From an uncultured Sedimentitalea sp. (GTDB lineage: Bacteria; Pseudomonadota; Alphaproteobacteria; Rhodobacterales; Rhodobacteraceae): DNA of 64,000 bases. This document shows positions 20,540-30,282 of this stretch, piece after piece (position 1 is the first letter of the stretch; the number at the start of each line of letters is the position of its first letter). A program made the translations under genes and the position numbers. The stretch spans positions 124,001 to 188,000 of the forward strand of contig CANNGH010000002.1 of assembly GCA_947504115.1 (NCBI GenBank), read 5' to 3'. The notes beneath the pieces are model-generated. The model made no database searches and was not told the DNA's origin. It was given only the letters and a program-made list of their open reading frames with translations.

Positions 20540-21727
20540 ATGGACTGGAAGACGCTGGACGAGATGGCGCTGGACGACAAATCGGTTCTGGTGCGTGTCG
20601 ATCTGAACGTGCCGCTGGAAAACGGCGCTGTCAGCGACGACACCCGCATTCAGCGCATCGTTCCCACGATCCGCGACATTCTCGATGCCGGCGGGCGGCC
20701 GGTGCTGCTGTCGCATTTTGGCCGTCCCAAGGGCACGCACCGCCCCGACATGTCATTGCGTCCGCTGGCCGAACCGCTGGCTGCGGCGCTGGGGGTGCCG
20801 GTGATGTTCTGCGCCGATTGCCGGGGTCCGGCCGCGCAGGCCGCGGTGGCCGCGCAGCAACCGGGCCAGGTGGTGCTGCTGGAAAACACCCGCTTTCAGC
20901 CCGGCGAGAAAAAGAACGACCCCGATCTGGCCGCCGCCTTTGCCGAACTGGGGGACGTCTATTGCAACGACGCGTTTTCCTGCGCGCACCGCGCCCATGC
21001 CTCGACCGAAGGCGTGGCGCATCTGCTGCCCTCGTGTGCGGGGCGGTTGATGGAGGCGGAACTGAGCGCGCTGGACGCCGCCCTTGGCAATCCCGAGCGC
21101 CCGCTGGCGGCGCTGGTCGGCGGCGCCAAGATATCGACCAAGCTGGACCTGCTGGGCCATCTGGTCGAACGGGTCGATCATCTGATCGTCGGCGGCGCCA
21201 TGGCCAACACATTTCTTGCGGCGCAGGGATTCGGCGTGGGCACGTCGCTGTGCGAACATGACATGACCGACACCGCCGCCGCGATTCTGAAGAAGGCGCA
21301 GACCACCGGCTGCAAGGTGTTGCTGCCCGAGGATATCGTCGTCGCGCGTGAATTCAAAGCCGGCGCCGACAGCAGCACGGTGCCCGCCGATCAATGCCCG
21401 GCGGACGCGATGATCCTGGATGCCGGACCACGGACCGTGGCGCGCATCTGCGATGTGATGGAGCAGGCCAGGACGCTGATCTGGAACGGCCCGATGGGCG
21501 CCTTCGAGATCGCGCCCTTCGATGCCGCCACCACCGCCGCCGCGCGCAAGGCGGCCGAACGCACGCGCGCAGGTGCATTGGTCTCGGTGGCCGGCGGAGG
21601 CGACACGGTCGCGGCGCTGAAACAGGCCGGGGTGACGGATGATTTCAGCTATGTCTCGGCAGCGGGGGGCGCATTCCTGGAATGGATGGAAGGCAAGACC
21701 CTGCCCGGCATCGCCGCGCTGCTTTAG
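20540..21727 (+). CDS. pgk: phosphoglycerate kinase
   Basis: This enzyme interconverts 1,3-bisphosphoglycerate and 3-phosphoglycerate with ATP formation in glycolysis, or the reverse in gluconeogenesis. It has 395 residues, full length. The substrate-binding N-terminal motif [24 protein letters not shown] near residue 57, the nucleotide motif [12 protein letters not shown] near 195, and the C-terminal [14 protein letters not shown] are all present. A class I aldolase gene follows 105 bp later on the same strand, so the two may be co-expressed. Confidence 0.98.
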   Translation: MDWKTLDEMALDDKSVLVRVDLNVPLENGAVSDDTRIQRIVPTIRDILDAGGRPVLLSHFGRPKGTHRPDMSLRPLAEPLAAALGVPVMFCADCRGPAAQAAVAAQQPGQVVLLENTRFQPGEKKNDPDLAAAFAELGDVYCNDAFSCAHRAHASTEGVAHLLPSCAGRLMEAELSALDAALGNPERPLAALVGGAKISTKLDLLGHLVERVDHLIVGGAMANTFLAAQGFGVGTSLCEHDMTDTAAAILKKAQTTGCKVLLPEDIVVAREFKAGADSSTVPADQCPADAMILDAGPRTVARICDVMEQARTLIWNGPMGAFEIAPFDAATTAAARKAAERTRAGALVSVAGGGDTVAALKQAGVTDDFSYVSAAGGAFLEWMEGKTLPGIAALL

Positions 21728-21832
21728 CGGGCGTTCACGCTAACCCGTTGCATGGTGTGCGCACCTTGCCTATGCACGGGTTGGACAGGGCATAGGCCCT
21801 TTGTACCGAGCACGATCAGGGGGATCAGGACG

Positions 21833-22723
21833 ATGAACCAGAAACAGGCAGAGCAGATGCGCGACGGCAAAGGTTTTGTCGCGGCACTGGACCAGAGCGG
21901 CGGTTCGACCCCCAAGGCGCTGGGGCTTTACGGCATTCCCGAGTCGGCCTGGGAGGGTGAGGAGCAGATGTTCGATCTGGTCCACGAGATGCGCACCCGG
22001 ATCATCAAGTCTCCGGCCTTCAAAGGCGACAAGGTGATCGGCGCGATCCTGTTCGAAAACACCATGGACCGGCAGATCGACGGCAAGCCCACAGCGGCCT
22101 ATCTTTGGCAAGAGCGCGGTGTCGTGCCGTTCCTCAAGGTGGACAAGGGGCTGATGGACGATCTGGACGGTGTGCGCCTGATGAAGCACATGGAGGATCT
22201 GGACGCGCTGCTGACGCGGGCCGTGGAAAACGGGATCTTCGGCACCAAGATGCGCTCGGTCATCGACGCCGCCAACGCGACCGGCATCGCCGCCATCGTC
22301 GCCCAGCAGTTCGAGGTGGCACGGCAGATCCTGGATCACGGTCTGGTGCCCATCGTCGAGCCCGAGGTGACGATCAGCATATCCGACAAGGCCCAGGCGG
22401 AAGACATCCTGCGCGACGAGATCGCCCGCCATCTGGACGCGCTGCCCGACGATGTGCAGGTGATGCTGAAACTGACCCTGCCCGAAACCGCCAACCTCTA
22501 CAAATCGCTTATCGATCATCCGCGCGTGATGCGGGTGGTGGCGCTCTCGGGCGGCTACAGCCGGGCCGAGGCAAACGAGCGGCTGGCGCAGAACAGCGGT
22601 GTCATCGCCAGCTTCTCGCGTGCGCTGACCGAAGGGCTTTCGGCGCGGCAGGACGACGCGGAGTTCGACCGCACGCTGGCCGAAACCATCGACAGCGTCT
22701 ACGAGGCGTCGGTCGCGGGTTGA
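21833..22723 (+). CDS. fructose-bisphosphate aldolase class I
   Basis: A 296-residue Schiff-base aldolase that interconverts fructose 1,6-bisphosphate with DHAP and glyceraldehyde 3-phosphate. It closely resembles the short bacterial class I type of staphylococci: AALDQSGGSTPKAL near residue 16, FLKVDKGL near 100, GLVPIVEPEV near 180, MLKLTLPE near 215 with the likely Schiff-base lysine, and VVALSGGYSRAEANE near 240. The start at 21833 (MNQKQAEQM) matches the family; the track ORF is 27 residues longer. It is convergent with the bacterioferritin gene across a REP-like hairpin pair. Confidence 0.95.
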   Translation: MNQKQAEQMRDGKGFVAALDQSGGSTPKALGLYGIPESAWEGEEQMFDLVHEMRTRIIKSPAFKGDKVIGAILFENTMDRQIDGKPTAAYLWQERGVVPFLKVDKGLMDDLDGVRLMKHMEDLDALLTRAVENGIFGTKMRSVIDAANATGIAAIVAQQFEVARQILDHGLVPIVEPEVTISISDKAQAEDILRDEIARHLDALPDDVQVMLKLTLPETANLYKSLIDHPRVMRVVALSGGYSRAEANERLAQNSGVIASFSRALTEGLSARQDDAEFDRTLAETIDSVYEASVAG

Positions 22724-22730
22724 TGGGAAG

Positions 22731-22794
22731 AGGGGCGGGGTGATCCCCGCCCTACGGATCCGACGGGCGTAAGGCGGGGTTAACCCCGCCCTAC
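22731..22794. repeat. two REP-like GC-rich palindromes between convergent genes
   Basis: The first unit is AGGGGCGGGG-TGAT-CCCCGCCCT. The second holds the perfect 18-bp palindrome GGCGGGGTTAACCCCGCC at 22773-22790, flanked by GTAA and CTAC. Both share the core (C)CCCGCCCTAC. They fill the 81-bp space between the aldolase and bacterioferritin stops and may serve as a two-way terminator. A third copy of the motif occurs at 44771. Confidence 0.7.
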
Positions 22795-22804
22795 GCAAAA
22801 CGGC

Positions 22805-23293
22805 TCAGGACTCGTCTTCGGCTCCGGCGCTCATGTATTTCGCCGTGAAGGCCGGTTCGCCCATGCGGTCGAGCAGGCGCAGTTGCTGATCCAGCCAGTC
22901 CCAGTGGCCTTCCTCGTCCAGCAGGATCTCCTCGAACAGGGCGCGGCTGCCGATGTCGTCGCCGTCAAAGGCGCTGCGGGCCGCCTTGGTATAGAACGCG
23001 ATGGAATCCTTCTCGTCCTTGCGGTCGGCCTCGAACATCTCTTTCAAATCCTTGGCGGGACGCGGATTCTTCTGCGGTTCCATCACCGGTTCGCCGCCGA
23101 GATAAAGCATCCGGTCGATGAAACGTCCGGCATGGTCCAGCTCCTCGTGCATCTCCTCGCGCATCTTGTCGGCAAGGCGATCGAGGCCCCAATCGTCCAG
23201 CACATGCGCGTGCAGCAGGTATTGGGTTACCGCCGACAATTCCATCGACAGCGCGGTTTGCAGGTTTGACAGGCTTTCCTTGTTCTCATCCAT
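22805..23293 (-). CDS. bacterioferritin-like ferritin lacking the haem methionine
   Basis: A 162-residue four-helix iron-storage protein. Aligned by eye with E. coli Bfr, the six ferroxidase ligands are all present: Glu18, Glu51, His54, Glu94, Glu127 and His130. The haem-ligating Met52 of E. coli Bfr is Leu here (HEELDHAGRF), so haem binding at the dimer interface is doubtful. I use the ATG at 23293, which has an AAAGGAG site eight bases upstream; the track start (GTG at 23302) overlaps that site. Confidence 0.88.
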   Translation of the reverse strand: MDENKESLSNLQTALSMELSAVTQYLLHAHVLDDWGLDRLADKMREEMHEELDHAGRFIDRMLYLGGEPVMEPQKNPRPAKDLKEMFEADRKDEKDSIAFYTKAARSAFDGDDIGSRALFEEILLDEEGHWDWLDQQLRLLDRMGEPAFTAKYMSAGAEDES

Positions 23294-23389
23294 TGTGATC
23301 ACTCCTTTCGTGTCAGTGGTCCGGTGGAATCATCATCCGACATAAGGCCGTGACGCTGGCCGACAAGGCGGCGGGCGACAATGCCGCAG

Positions 23390-25009
23390 TCAGCCCAGAC
23401 GCGACAGGATCGCATCGCTATCCAGTCCCGACACGCTGCCCGGCACCATCCCGCGCTCGCCGGTCAGGCGGGTGGCGATATAACCATCCGAGACCGCAGC
23501 GGGCGCGGTTTCGATCAAGGTGGCCGCCGTCAGCAGACTGGCCAGGCTTTCAACGAACCAGCGCGCCTCGCCCTCGTCAGACAATTTCGGCCAGCGGGCG
23601 CGATGGGCATCGAGCGCGGTGTCATAGTGCCGGTTCGCGCCGCGCGCCGCGTCCAGCGCGTGGTTCAACGCCTCGCCCGCCAGCGGCTCCTTCGCCAGCG
23701 TGCGCAGGATATCAAGGCAGATGACATTGCCCGACCCTTCCCAGATGCCGTTCAGCGGCGCCTCGCGGTAGAGCATGGGCATCGGCGTGTCCTCGATATA
23801 GCCCATGCCGCCCAGCACCTCCATCGCCTCGGCGATCACCGGCACGCAGCGCTTGTTGTTGAGGAACTTGACCAGCGCCACGCCGATCCGCGCCAGCGCG
23901 CGGTTCTCCGCCCCCTGCCCGTCAAAGGCGCGCGCCATGGCAAGGCCCGAGGCCAGCGCCCCCTCCCAATCCAGGGCCAGATCGGCCAGGACCGCGCGCA
24001 TCAGCGGCTGGTCGATCAGGCGGCGCTGAAAGGCGCTGCGCCCGTTGACCCACCAATGCGCCTCGCTCAGTGCCGCGCGCATCAGGCCGGCGGGGGCGAT
24101 GGCGGTGTCGAGACGCGTGTGATGAACCATCTCGATGATGGTGCGCACCCCTGTCCCCTCGTCGCCCAGACGGTAAGCCAGCGCATCGACATATTCGATT
24201 TCGGCACTGGCATTGGCGCGGTTGCCCAGCTTGTCCTTGAGCCGTTGCAGGCGGATGGAGTTGCGTTCACCCTCCAGCCAGCGGGGCACGAGGAAACAGG
24301 TCAGCCCGCCGTCGGCATAAGCCAGCGTCAGGAAGCCATCGGACATCGGCGCCGAACAGAACCATTTGTGGCCGGTCAGGCGGTAATGATCGCCATCGCG
24401 CCGCGCCTGCGTGGAATTGGCGCGCACATCCGATCCGCCCTGTTTCTCGGTCATGGCCATGCCCATCGTCGCGGCCCGTTTCTGGGTGACGGGGCGCAGC
24501 GAGGGATCGTAATCCGCCGCCGTCAGGCGCGGCTGCCAGAGTGCGGCCAGATCGGGATCACCCGACAGCGCGGGCACGGCGGCATAGGTCATGGTCAGCG
24601 GACAGCAGGTGCCCGGTTCGACCTGAGACAGCATATAGACATGCGCGGCGTGGGTGACGTGACCCCCCGGCTGACCGTCCCATGCGGCGGCGGCATATCC
24701 CTGCCGCGCGCCGACGCGCAGGCAATGGTGATAGCCGGGATTATAGGCGATCTCGTCCAGCCGTCGCCCGGCGCGGTCAAAGGCGACCAGCCGGGGCGGG
24801 TCGCGACGCGCGTCTTGCGCCGCCTGCGCCATTTCGGCGCTGCCATAGGCGGTGCCGGCGCGGGCCAGATCGTCGGCGCGTCCGCCGAACCGGTCGATCG
24901 CGCCCTGCAGGGGCATGTCGGTGGACCACAGATCGCGCGAGTCTTGCGGCACCGGCTGGTTCGTGACCTCGTGGGTGCCGAGTTGATCGCGAGCGGGAAT
25001 GGGGCGCAT
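23390..25009 (-). CDS. acyl-CoA dehydrogenase, AidB-like
   Basis: A 539-residue flavoprotein, the size of AidB and clearly larger than catabolic acyl-CoA dehydrogenases. AidB-like features are the N-terminal THEVTNQPVP segment, AYNPGYHHCL near residue 78, TEKQGGSDVRANSTQA near 180, and KWFCSAPMSDGFL near 208. AidB belongs to the adaptive response to alkylating agents and binds DNA, though its enzyme activity is unclear. Whether this copy is stress-linked is not shown here; no ada or alkB is nearby. The ATG at 25009 has an AAGGAGG site. The longer track ORF is rejected. Confidence 0.85.
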   Translation of the reverse strand: MRPIPARDQLGTHEVTNQPVPQDSRDLWSTDMPLQGAIDRFGGRADDLARAGTAYGSAEMAQAAQDARRDPPRLVAFDRAGRRLDEIAYNPGYHHCLRVGARQGYAAAAWDGQPGGHVTHAAHVYMLSQVEPGTCCPLTMTYAAVPALSGDPDLAALWQPRLTAADYDPSLRPVTQKRAATMGMAMTEKQGGSDVRANSTQARRDGDHYRLTGHKWFCSAPMSDGFLTLAYADGGLTCFLVPRWLEGERNSIRLQRLKDKLGNRANASAEIEYVDALAYRLGDEGTGVRTIIEMVHHTRLDTAIAPAGLMRAALSEAHWWVNGRSAFQRRLIDQPLMRAVLADLALDWEGALASGLAMARAFDGQGAENRALARIGVALVKFLNNKRCVPVIAEAMEVLGGMGYIEDTPMPMLYREAPLNGIWEGSGNVICLDILRTLAKEPLAGEALNHALDAARGANRHYDTALDAHRARWPKLSDEGEARWFVESLASLLTAATLIETAPAAVSDGYIATRLTGERGMVPGSVSGLDSDAILSRLG

Positions 25010-25121
25010 GATCTGATCCTCCTTGCGGTCAGGATAGGCGAATCGCGCCGGTTTTCCCACCGGAGCGTTACGTTGCACCGTAAAAACCCCGCCCCCCGGC
25101 CATGCAGGGGATTCACAAGAC

Positions 25122-25150
25122 GAATCGAGTATGCGATATTGCCGCCCAGA
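25122..25150 (+). promoter_or_regulatory. candidate sigma-70 promoter for ftsB-like gene
   Basis: TTCACA, 17 bp, GATATT (5/6 and 4/6 matches to the consensus). Transcription would start near 25157, which is after the in-frame ATG at 25150 and before the TTG at 25186, supporting the latter as start codon. Confidence 0.4.
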
Positions 25151-25185
25151 TGCCCGCAAAGGGTGCCCAGCAAGGCAGAGCAGTT

Positions 25186-25485
25186 TTGATCCGTTCCAGC
25201 AGACCCGGTTTTGGCGCCCTGATCTATTTCGCCATCGCGTTTCTTTTGTGCACCTACTTCACCTTTGCCGCCGTGCAGGGCGATTACGGCCTCTTCCGGC
25301 GGGTCGAGATTGCCGCGGAGGCCGAGACGCTGCGCACGCAGCTGGACCGGATGCAGACCCAGATCGCCACCATGGAGAATCTCACGCGGCGCCTTTCGGA
25401 CGATTATCTGGACCTCGACCTGCTGGACCAGCAGGCCCGGTCCGTGCTTGGCCTGTTGCGCGCGGATGAACTGGTGATCCGTTGA
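25186..25485 (+). CDS. FtsB/DivIC family septum formation initiator
   Basis: A 99-residue single-pass membrane protein. The helix GALIYFAIAFLLCTYFTFAAV near residue 9 is followed by a coiled coil (AAEAETLRTQLDRMQTQIATMENLTRRL) and the LDLLDQQARSVLG motif. This is the layout of FtsB, which with FtsL and FtsQ activates septal wall synthesis. I chose the TTG at 25186; an ATG at 25150 would add twelve residues, but a candidate promoter overlaps it. The gene precedes pdhA by 133 bp. Confidence 0.85.
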   Translation: MIRSSRPGFGALIYFAIAFLLCTYFTFAAVQGDYGLFRRVEIAAEAETLRTQLDRMQTQIATMENLTRRLSDDYLDLDLLDQQARSVLGLLRADELVIR

Positions 25486-25573
25486 ATTCGGAGCGCGCGC
25501 CGCGCACAAGTCTGGACGCGCGCGAAACGCCGAGTCATTATGACCTCGAAAGCTGCCCGATTTTATGCTTCTG

Positions 25574-25593
25574 ATAGTTTAGCGCTAAACTAT
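25574..25593. promoter_or_regulatory. perfect 20-bp palindromic operator before pdhA
   Basis: ATAGTTTAGCGCTAAACTAT is a perfect palindrome ending 25 bp before the pdhA start codon. The central GC step with symmetric TTTAGC/GCTAAA halves resembles operators of LacI-type regulators, but I cannot name the regulator. The position suggests repression of the PDH operon at the transcription start. Confidence 0.6.
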
Positions 25594-25618
25594 TTCCATC
25601 GAAGGGGATGATCACCAC

Positions 25619-26629
25619 ATGGCTGCCCGGAAAACCACCAAGCAACCCAACGTCGCCGCCGAGGATCTGAAACGATATTATCGCGAGATGCTGCTGATCC
25701 GCCGATTCGAGGAAAAGGCCGGTCAGCTTTACGGCATGGGCCTGATCGGCGGGTTCTGTCACCTCTATATCGGTCAGGAGGCCGTGGTCGTCGGTCTGGA
25801 AGCCGCCGCCGAGGAAGGCGACAAGCGGATTACCTCCTATCGCGATCACGGCCACATGCTGGCCAGCGGCATGGATCCGGACGGAGTGATGGCGGAACTG
25901 ACCGGACGCGAAGGCGGCTATTCCAAGGGCAAGGGCGGCTCGATGCACATGTTCAGCCGCGAAAAGCATTTCTATGGCGGGCATGGCATCGTCGGTGCGC
26001 AGGTGCCGATCGGGGCCGGGCTGGCCTTTGCCGACCGCTACAAGGAAAACGGGCGGGTGACCTTCACCTATTTCGGCGATGGTGCCAGCAATCAGGGCCA
26101 GGTCTATGAGACCTTCAACATGGCCGCCCTGTGGAAACTGCCGGTGGTTTTCGTGATCGAGAACAACCAGTATGCGATGGGCACGGCGCAAAAGCGCTCG
26201 ACTTCGACACCCGAACTCTATACCCGCGGCGAAGCCTTCGGCATCCCCGGCGAACAGGTGGACGGAATGGATGTGCTGGCCGTGAAGGAGGCCGGCGAAA
26301 AGGCGGTGGCGCATTGCCGGTCCGGCAAGGGACCGTACATCCTTGAAATCAAGACCTACCGCTATCGCGGCCATTCGATGTCGGACCCAGCGAAATACCG
26401 CACCCGCGAAGAGGTGCAGAAGGTGCGCGAGGAACGCGACTGCATCGAACATGTGCGCACCCTGCTGCTGGACGGCAAGCATGCCAGCGAGGAGGATCTG
26501 AAAGCCATCGACAAGGAAATCAAGCAGGTGGTCAACGACGCCGCCGAGTTTGCCAAGAACAGCCCGGAACCGGCGCTGGACGAACTCTGGACCGACATCT
26601 ACGCCGAAGCGGCGCCACAGAACGCCTGA
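25619..26629 (+). CDS. pdhA: pyruvate dehydrogenase E1 component, alpha subunit
   Basis: With the beta subunit this forms the thiamine-diphosphate enzyme that decarboxylates pyruvate and acetylates the E2 lipoyl group. The protein has 336 residues. The ThDP-binding motif is visible as [31 protein letters not shown] near residue 155 (GDG through NN). The phosphorylation-loop-like segment [15 protein letters not shown] is near 245. It opens a tight pdhA-pdhB-pdhC operon behind the 20-bp palindrome. Confidence 0.97.
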   Translation: MAARKTTKQPNVAAEDLKRYYREMLLIRRFEEKAGQLYGMGLIGGFCHLYIGQEAVVVGLEAAAEEGDKRITSYRDHGHMLASGMDPDGVMAELTGREGGYSKGKGGSMHMFSREKHFYGGHGIVGAQVPIGAGLAFADRYKENGRVTFTYFGDGASNQGQVYETFNMAALWKLPVVFVIENNQYAMGTAQKRSTSTPELYTRGEAFGIPGEQVDGMDVLAVKEAGEKAVAHCRSGKGPYILEIKTYRYRGHSMSDPAKYRTREEVQKVREERDCIEHVRTLLLDGKHASEEDLKAIDKEIKQVVNDAAEFAKNSPEPALDELWTDIYAEAAPQNA

Positions 26630-26643
26630 AGGGATACCGAGCA

Positions 26644-28014
26644 ATGGCAACCGAAATTCTCATGCCCGCCCTGTCGCCGACCATGGAGGAAGGCACGCTG
26701 TCCAAATGGCTGGTTAAAGAGGGCGACACCGTCTCGGCCGGTGACATTCTGGCCGAAATCGAAACCGACAAGGCCACGATGGAATTCGAGGCGGTCGACG
26801 AAGGCATCCTCGGCAAGATCCTGATCGACGAGGGCAGCGAGGGCATCAAGGTGAACACGCCGATCGCGGTGATGGTGGAGGACGGCGAAAGCGTCGAGGA
26901 CGCCGCCGCCGAGGCAAAAGCCCCTACCACCCAACCGGCGGCGGAAAAACCCGCGCCGCAGGCCAAGGCCGCCGACAGCGCCCCGCCCGCCCCCGAATCC
27001 GACACCAGCCCCGACTGGCCCGAAGGCACCACGCTGAAACAGCAGACCGTGCGCGAGGCCCTGCGCGATGCCATGGCCGAGGAAATGCGCCGCGACGAGG
27101 ATGTGTTCCTGATGGGCGAGGAGGTCGCCGAGTATCAGGGCGCCTACAAGATCAGCCAGGGCCTGCTGGACGAGTTCGGCGCGCGCCGGGTTGTCGATAC
27201 GCCGATCACCGAACACGGCTTTACCGGTCTTGCGGTCGGCGCGGCCTTTGGCGGATTGCGCCCCATCGTCGAATTCATGACCTTCAACTTTGCCATGCAG
27301 GCGATGGATCAGATCGTGAACTCGGCCGCCAAGACGCTTTACATGTCCGGCGGGCAAATGGGCGCTCCAATTGTGTTCCGCGGTCCCAACGGCGCGGCGG
27401 CGCGTGTGGCCGCCCAACACAGCCAGGATTTCGCGGCCTGGTACATGCAGATTCCGGGGCTGAAAGTGGCGATGCCCTATTCGGCCAGCGATGCCAAGGG
27501 GTTGCTCAAGACAGCGATCCGCGACCCCAATCCGGTGATCTTCCTGGAGAACGAGATCCTCTACGGGCGCAGCTTCGACGTTCCCGACATCGAGGATTAC
27601 ACCGTGCCCTTCGGCAAGGCCCGCATCTGGCGCGAAGGCGACGACGTTACCATCGTCAGCTTCGGAATGGGGATGAGCTATGCCTTGGAAGCAGCCGAAA
27701 AGCTTGCGAAAGACGGGATCGAGGCCGAGGTGATAGACCTGCGCACCTTGCGCCCGATGGATACTGCCGCGATCATCAGGTCGGTGCAAAAGACCAACCG
27801 CTGCGTCACCGTCGAGGAGGGATGGCCGCAAGGCTCGGTCGGCAGCTATATCAGTTCGGTACTGATGCAGGAGGCGTTCGACTGGCTGGACGCGCCCGTG
27901 ATCAACTGCACCGGCAAGGACGTGCCGCTGCCCTATGCCGCCAATCTCGAGAAATTCGCGCTGACCAGCACCGATGAAGTGATCGAGGCGGTGCGCAAGG
28001 TCACCTACAAATAA
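26644..28014 (+). CDS. pdhB: pyruvate dehydrogenase E1 component, beta subunit with N-terminal lipoyl domain
   Basis: A 456-residue fusion. Residues 1-80 form a lipoyl domain with the lysine in [18 protein letters not shown] Pro/Ala/Lys-rich linker runs to about residue 130, then the E1-beta transketolase domains follow ([35 protein letters not shown] onward). The extra lipoyl domain on E1-beta is a known trait of alphaproteobacterial PDH. It is nearly identical in sequence to the lipoyl domain of the following E2 gene, which suggests domain copying. It lies 14 bp after pdhA. Confidence 0.97.
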   Translation: MATEILMPALSPTMEEGTLSKWLVKEGDTVSAGDILAEIETDKATMEFEAVDEGILGKILIDEGSEGIKVNTPIAVMVEDGESVEDAAAEAKAPTTQPAAEKPAPQAKAADSAPPAPESDTSPDWPEGTTLKQQTVREALRDAMAEEMRRDEDVFLMGEEVAEYQGAYKISQGLLDEFGARRVVDTPITEHGFTGLAVGAAFGGLRPIVEFMTFNFAMQAMDQIVNSAAKTLYMSGGQMGAPIVFRGPNGAAARVAAQHSQDFAAWYMQIPGLKVAMPYSASDAKGLLKTAIRDPNPVIFLENEILYGRSFDVPDIEDYTVPFGKARIWREGDDVTIVSFGMGMSYALEAAEKLAKDGIEAEVIDLRTLRPMDTAAIIRSVQKTNRCVTVEEGWPQGSVGSYISSVLMQEAFDWLDAPVINCTGKDVPLPYAANLEKFALTSTDEVIEAVRKVTYK

Positions 28015-28026
28015 GGAGGAAGGGCC

Positions 28027-29322
28027 ATGCCCACGGAAATCCTGATGCCCGCCCTCTCGCCGACGATGGAGGAAGGCACGCTCGCCAAGTGGCTGATCAA
28101 GGAGGGGGACATTGTCGCGGCGGGGGACCTGCTGGCCGAGATCGAAACCGACAAGGCCACGATGGAATTCGAAGCCGTGGACGAAGGCACCATCGGCAAG
28201 ATCCTGATCGAGGAAGGCACCGAAGGCGTCAAGGTCAACAGCCCCATTGCCGTGCTGCTGGCCGAAGACGAAAGCGCCGAGGATATCAACACCACATCCA
28301 CCCGCGCGCCGGAAGCCGCCAAAGCGGCTGACGCGGGCGACAAGGCGGCCCCCGCAGGGGGCTCCGCGAAGTCCGCTGCCGCCCCTGCGGCGCCCCGAAC
28401 GGACAGTGGCGACCGCATCTTTGCCTCCCCTCTCGCGCGCCGGATTGCCGCCGACAAGGGGCTGGACCTGTCGCAGATCGCCGGATCGGGGCCGCGCGGT
28501 CGCATCGTCAAGGCCGATGTCGAAACCGCCAGACCTCAGGAAACACCGCGCCGCGAAGAGTCGCCGGCTCCCGCAGCGGCCATGGCCGCCGGGCCGTCGG
28601 CTGATACGGTGGCGAAAATCTATGCCGACCGCGATTACGAGGAAATCAAGCTCGACGGCATGCGCAAGACCATCGCCGCACGCTTGACCGAGGCAAAGCA
28701 GTCGATCCCGCATTTCTACCTGCGCCGCGATATCCGTCTGGACGCGCTACTGAAATTCCGCGGTGACCTGAACAGACAACTGGAGGGCCGAGGCGTAAAA
28801 CTTTCGGTCAATGATTTCATCATCAAGGCCTGTGCGCTTGCCTTGCAATCGGTGCCCAAGGCCAATGCGGTCTGGGCGGGCGACCGCGTCCTGCAACTGA
28901 CCCCCTCCGACGTGGCCGTCGCCGTTGCCATCGAAGGCGGATTGTTCACGCCGGTGCTGCGCGACGCCGAGATGAAATCGCTCTCGGCGCTTTCGTACGA
29001 GATGAAAGACCTCGCCGCCCGCGCCCGCGATCGCAAGCTGGCCCCCCATGAGTATCAGGGCGGCAGTTTCGCGGTTTCCAACCTCGGCATGTACGGGATC
29101 GACAATTTCGACGCCGTCATCAATCCGCCGCATGGCGCGATTCTCGCGGTTGGCGCCGGGGTGAAGAAACCGGTGGTCGGCAAGGATGGGGAACTGGCGG
29201 TGGCGACGATCATGTCCGTCACCCTGTCGGTGGATCACCGGGTCATCGACGGCGCGCTGGGTGCGGAATTGTTGCAGGCGATCGCCGACAATCTGGAAAA
29301 TCCGATGGTCATGCTGGCCTAG
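28027..29322 (+). CDS. pdhC: pyruvate dehydrogenase E2, dihydrolipoyllysine acetyltransferase
   Basis: A 431-residue E2 core enzyme that passes the acetyl group to CoA. Domains in order are a lipoyl domain (residues 1-80, lysine in ETDKATMEF), a linker, a peripheral subunit-binding domain ([29 protein letters not shown], about 135-170), and a catalytic domain ending in [17 protein letters not shown] with the active-site His and Asp. The E3 gene is not in this operon; lpdA at 7.8 kb is the candidate partner. Confidence 0.97.
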   Translation: MPTEILMPALSPTMEEGTLAKWLIKEGDIVAAGDLLAEIETDKATMEFEAVDEGTIGKILIEEGTEGVKVNSPIAVLLAEDESAEDINTTSTRAPEAAKAADAGDKAAPAGGSAKSAAAPAAPRTDSGDRIFASPLARRIAADKGLDLSQIAGSGPRGRIVKADVETARPQETPRREESPAPAAAMAAGPSADTVAKIYADRDYEEIKLDGMRKTIAARLTEAKQSIPHFYLRRDIRLDALLKFRGDLNRQLEGRGVKLSVNDFIIKACALALQSVPKANAVWAGDRVLQLTPSDVAVAVAIEGGLFTPVLRDAEMKSLSALSYEMKDLAARARDRKLAPHEYQGGSFAVSNLGMYGIDNFDAVINPPHGAILAVGAGVKKPVVGKDGELAVATIMSVTLSVDHRVIDGALGAELLQAIADNLENPMVMLA

Positions 29323-29372
29323 CGGGTCTGCCGGCAAGCCGCGCAACATCGGCGCGGCTTGTCCGGATATCC

Positions 29373-30182
29373 TCAATCGTAGTCGGGAAACAGCTGATCC
29401 ATGCTGATCGAGGGCTGACCGCATCCCGCTTCACCAACGATCCGTGCCGGCACACCGGCCACCGTCTTGAAGGCCGGAACCTCGTTCAGAACCACCGACC
29501 CAGCCGCGATTCGGCTGCACTGCCCGACGGGAATGTTCCCCAGAACCTTGGCGCCGGCGCCGATCAACACGCCATCGGCAATCTTGGGGTGTCGATCCTC
29601 TTTCTCTTTTCCGGTGCCGCCCAACGTCACCGAATGCAGCATCGAGACATTGTTGCCCACCACCGCCGTCTCGCCGATCACGATGGAGTGGGCGTGGTCG
29701 ATCATGATGCCCTTGCCGATACGTGCATTCGGATGAATGTCGATCCCGAAGATTTCGGATACCCGCATCTGGATGAAATAGGCCAGATCGCGCTTTCCCT
29801 GCGTCCACAGCCAATGCCCGACGCGGTAGGCCTGCACCGCCTGATAGCCCTTGAAATACAGGATCGGCTGCAACAAGCGATGGCATGCCGGATCGCGCTC
29901 GTAAACCGCAACCAGATCGGCACGTGCCGCATCGATCAGATCCGGACAATCCACATAAGCCTCATCCGCGATTTCCCGCAGCACCACCATCGACATCTCG
30001 TTTGAATACAATTTGGCCGCAAAACGGTAGGACAGCGCCTTTTCCAGCGTCTTGTGGTGCAGAATGCAGGCGTGGACCAGCCCGCCCATCAGAGGCTCCT
30101 TGCGGATGGCCTCCTGCGCTTCGTCCCGGATCCGGTCCCAGACCGGATCGACCGGAGAGATGTTCCTGCGTGTCTCAGCCAT
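29373..30182 (-). CDS. cysE: serine O-acetyltransferase
   Basis: This enzyme acetylates L-serine with acetyl-CoA as the first step of cysteine synthesis. It has 269 residues, full length. After a helical N-terminal domain, the hexapeptide-repeat beta-helix begins near residue 150 (IHPNARIGKGIMIDHAHSIVIGETAVVGNN), with the catalytic His in DHAHS. It follows the GTA cluster on the same strand after a gap of about 100 bp beyond the 101-residue unknown gene, and could be reached by read-through from it. Confidence 0.95.
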   Translation of the reverse strand: MAETRRNISPVDPVWDRIRDEAQEAIRKEPLMGGLVHACILHHKTLEKALSYRFAAKLYSNEMSMVVLREIADEAYVDCPDLIDAARADLVAVYERDPACHRLLQPILYFKGYQAVQAYRVGHWLWTQGKRDLAYFIQMRVSEIFGIDIHPNARIGKGIMIDHAHSIVIGETAVVGNNVSMLHSVTLGGTGKEKEDRHPKIADGVLIGAGAKVLGNIPVGQCSRIAAGSVVLNEVPAFKTVAGVPARIVGEAGCGQPSISMDQLFPDYD

Positions 30183-30282
30183 GGCGACGCCTCCTTCTTT
30201 CGGCTCATATTAGCCATCTAACGCGGAGAACACCAATCGCAAAGCGGCGATACGACCGAATCGGTCTTTGCCAGGCAGGACC

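Noticed and set aside
23381-25189. 602-codon ORF antisense to the AidB-like gene
   Set aside because: Shadow ORF; the minus-strand gene has clear acyl-CoA dehydrogenase motifs.
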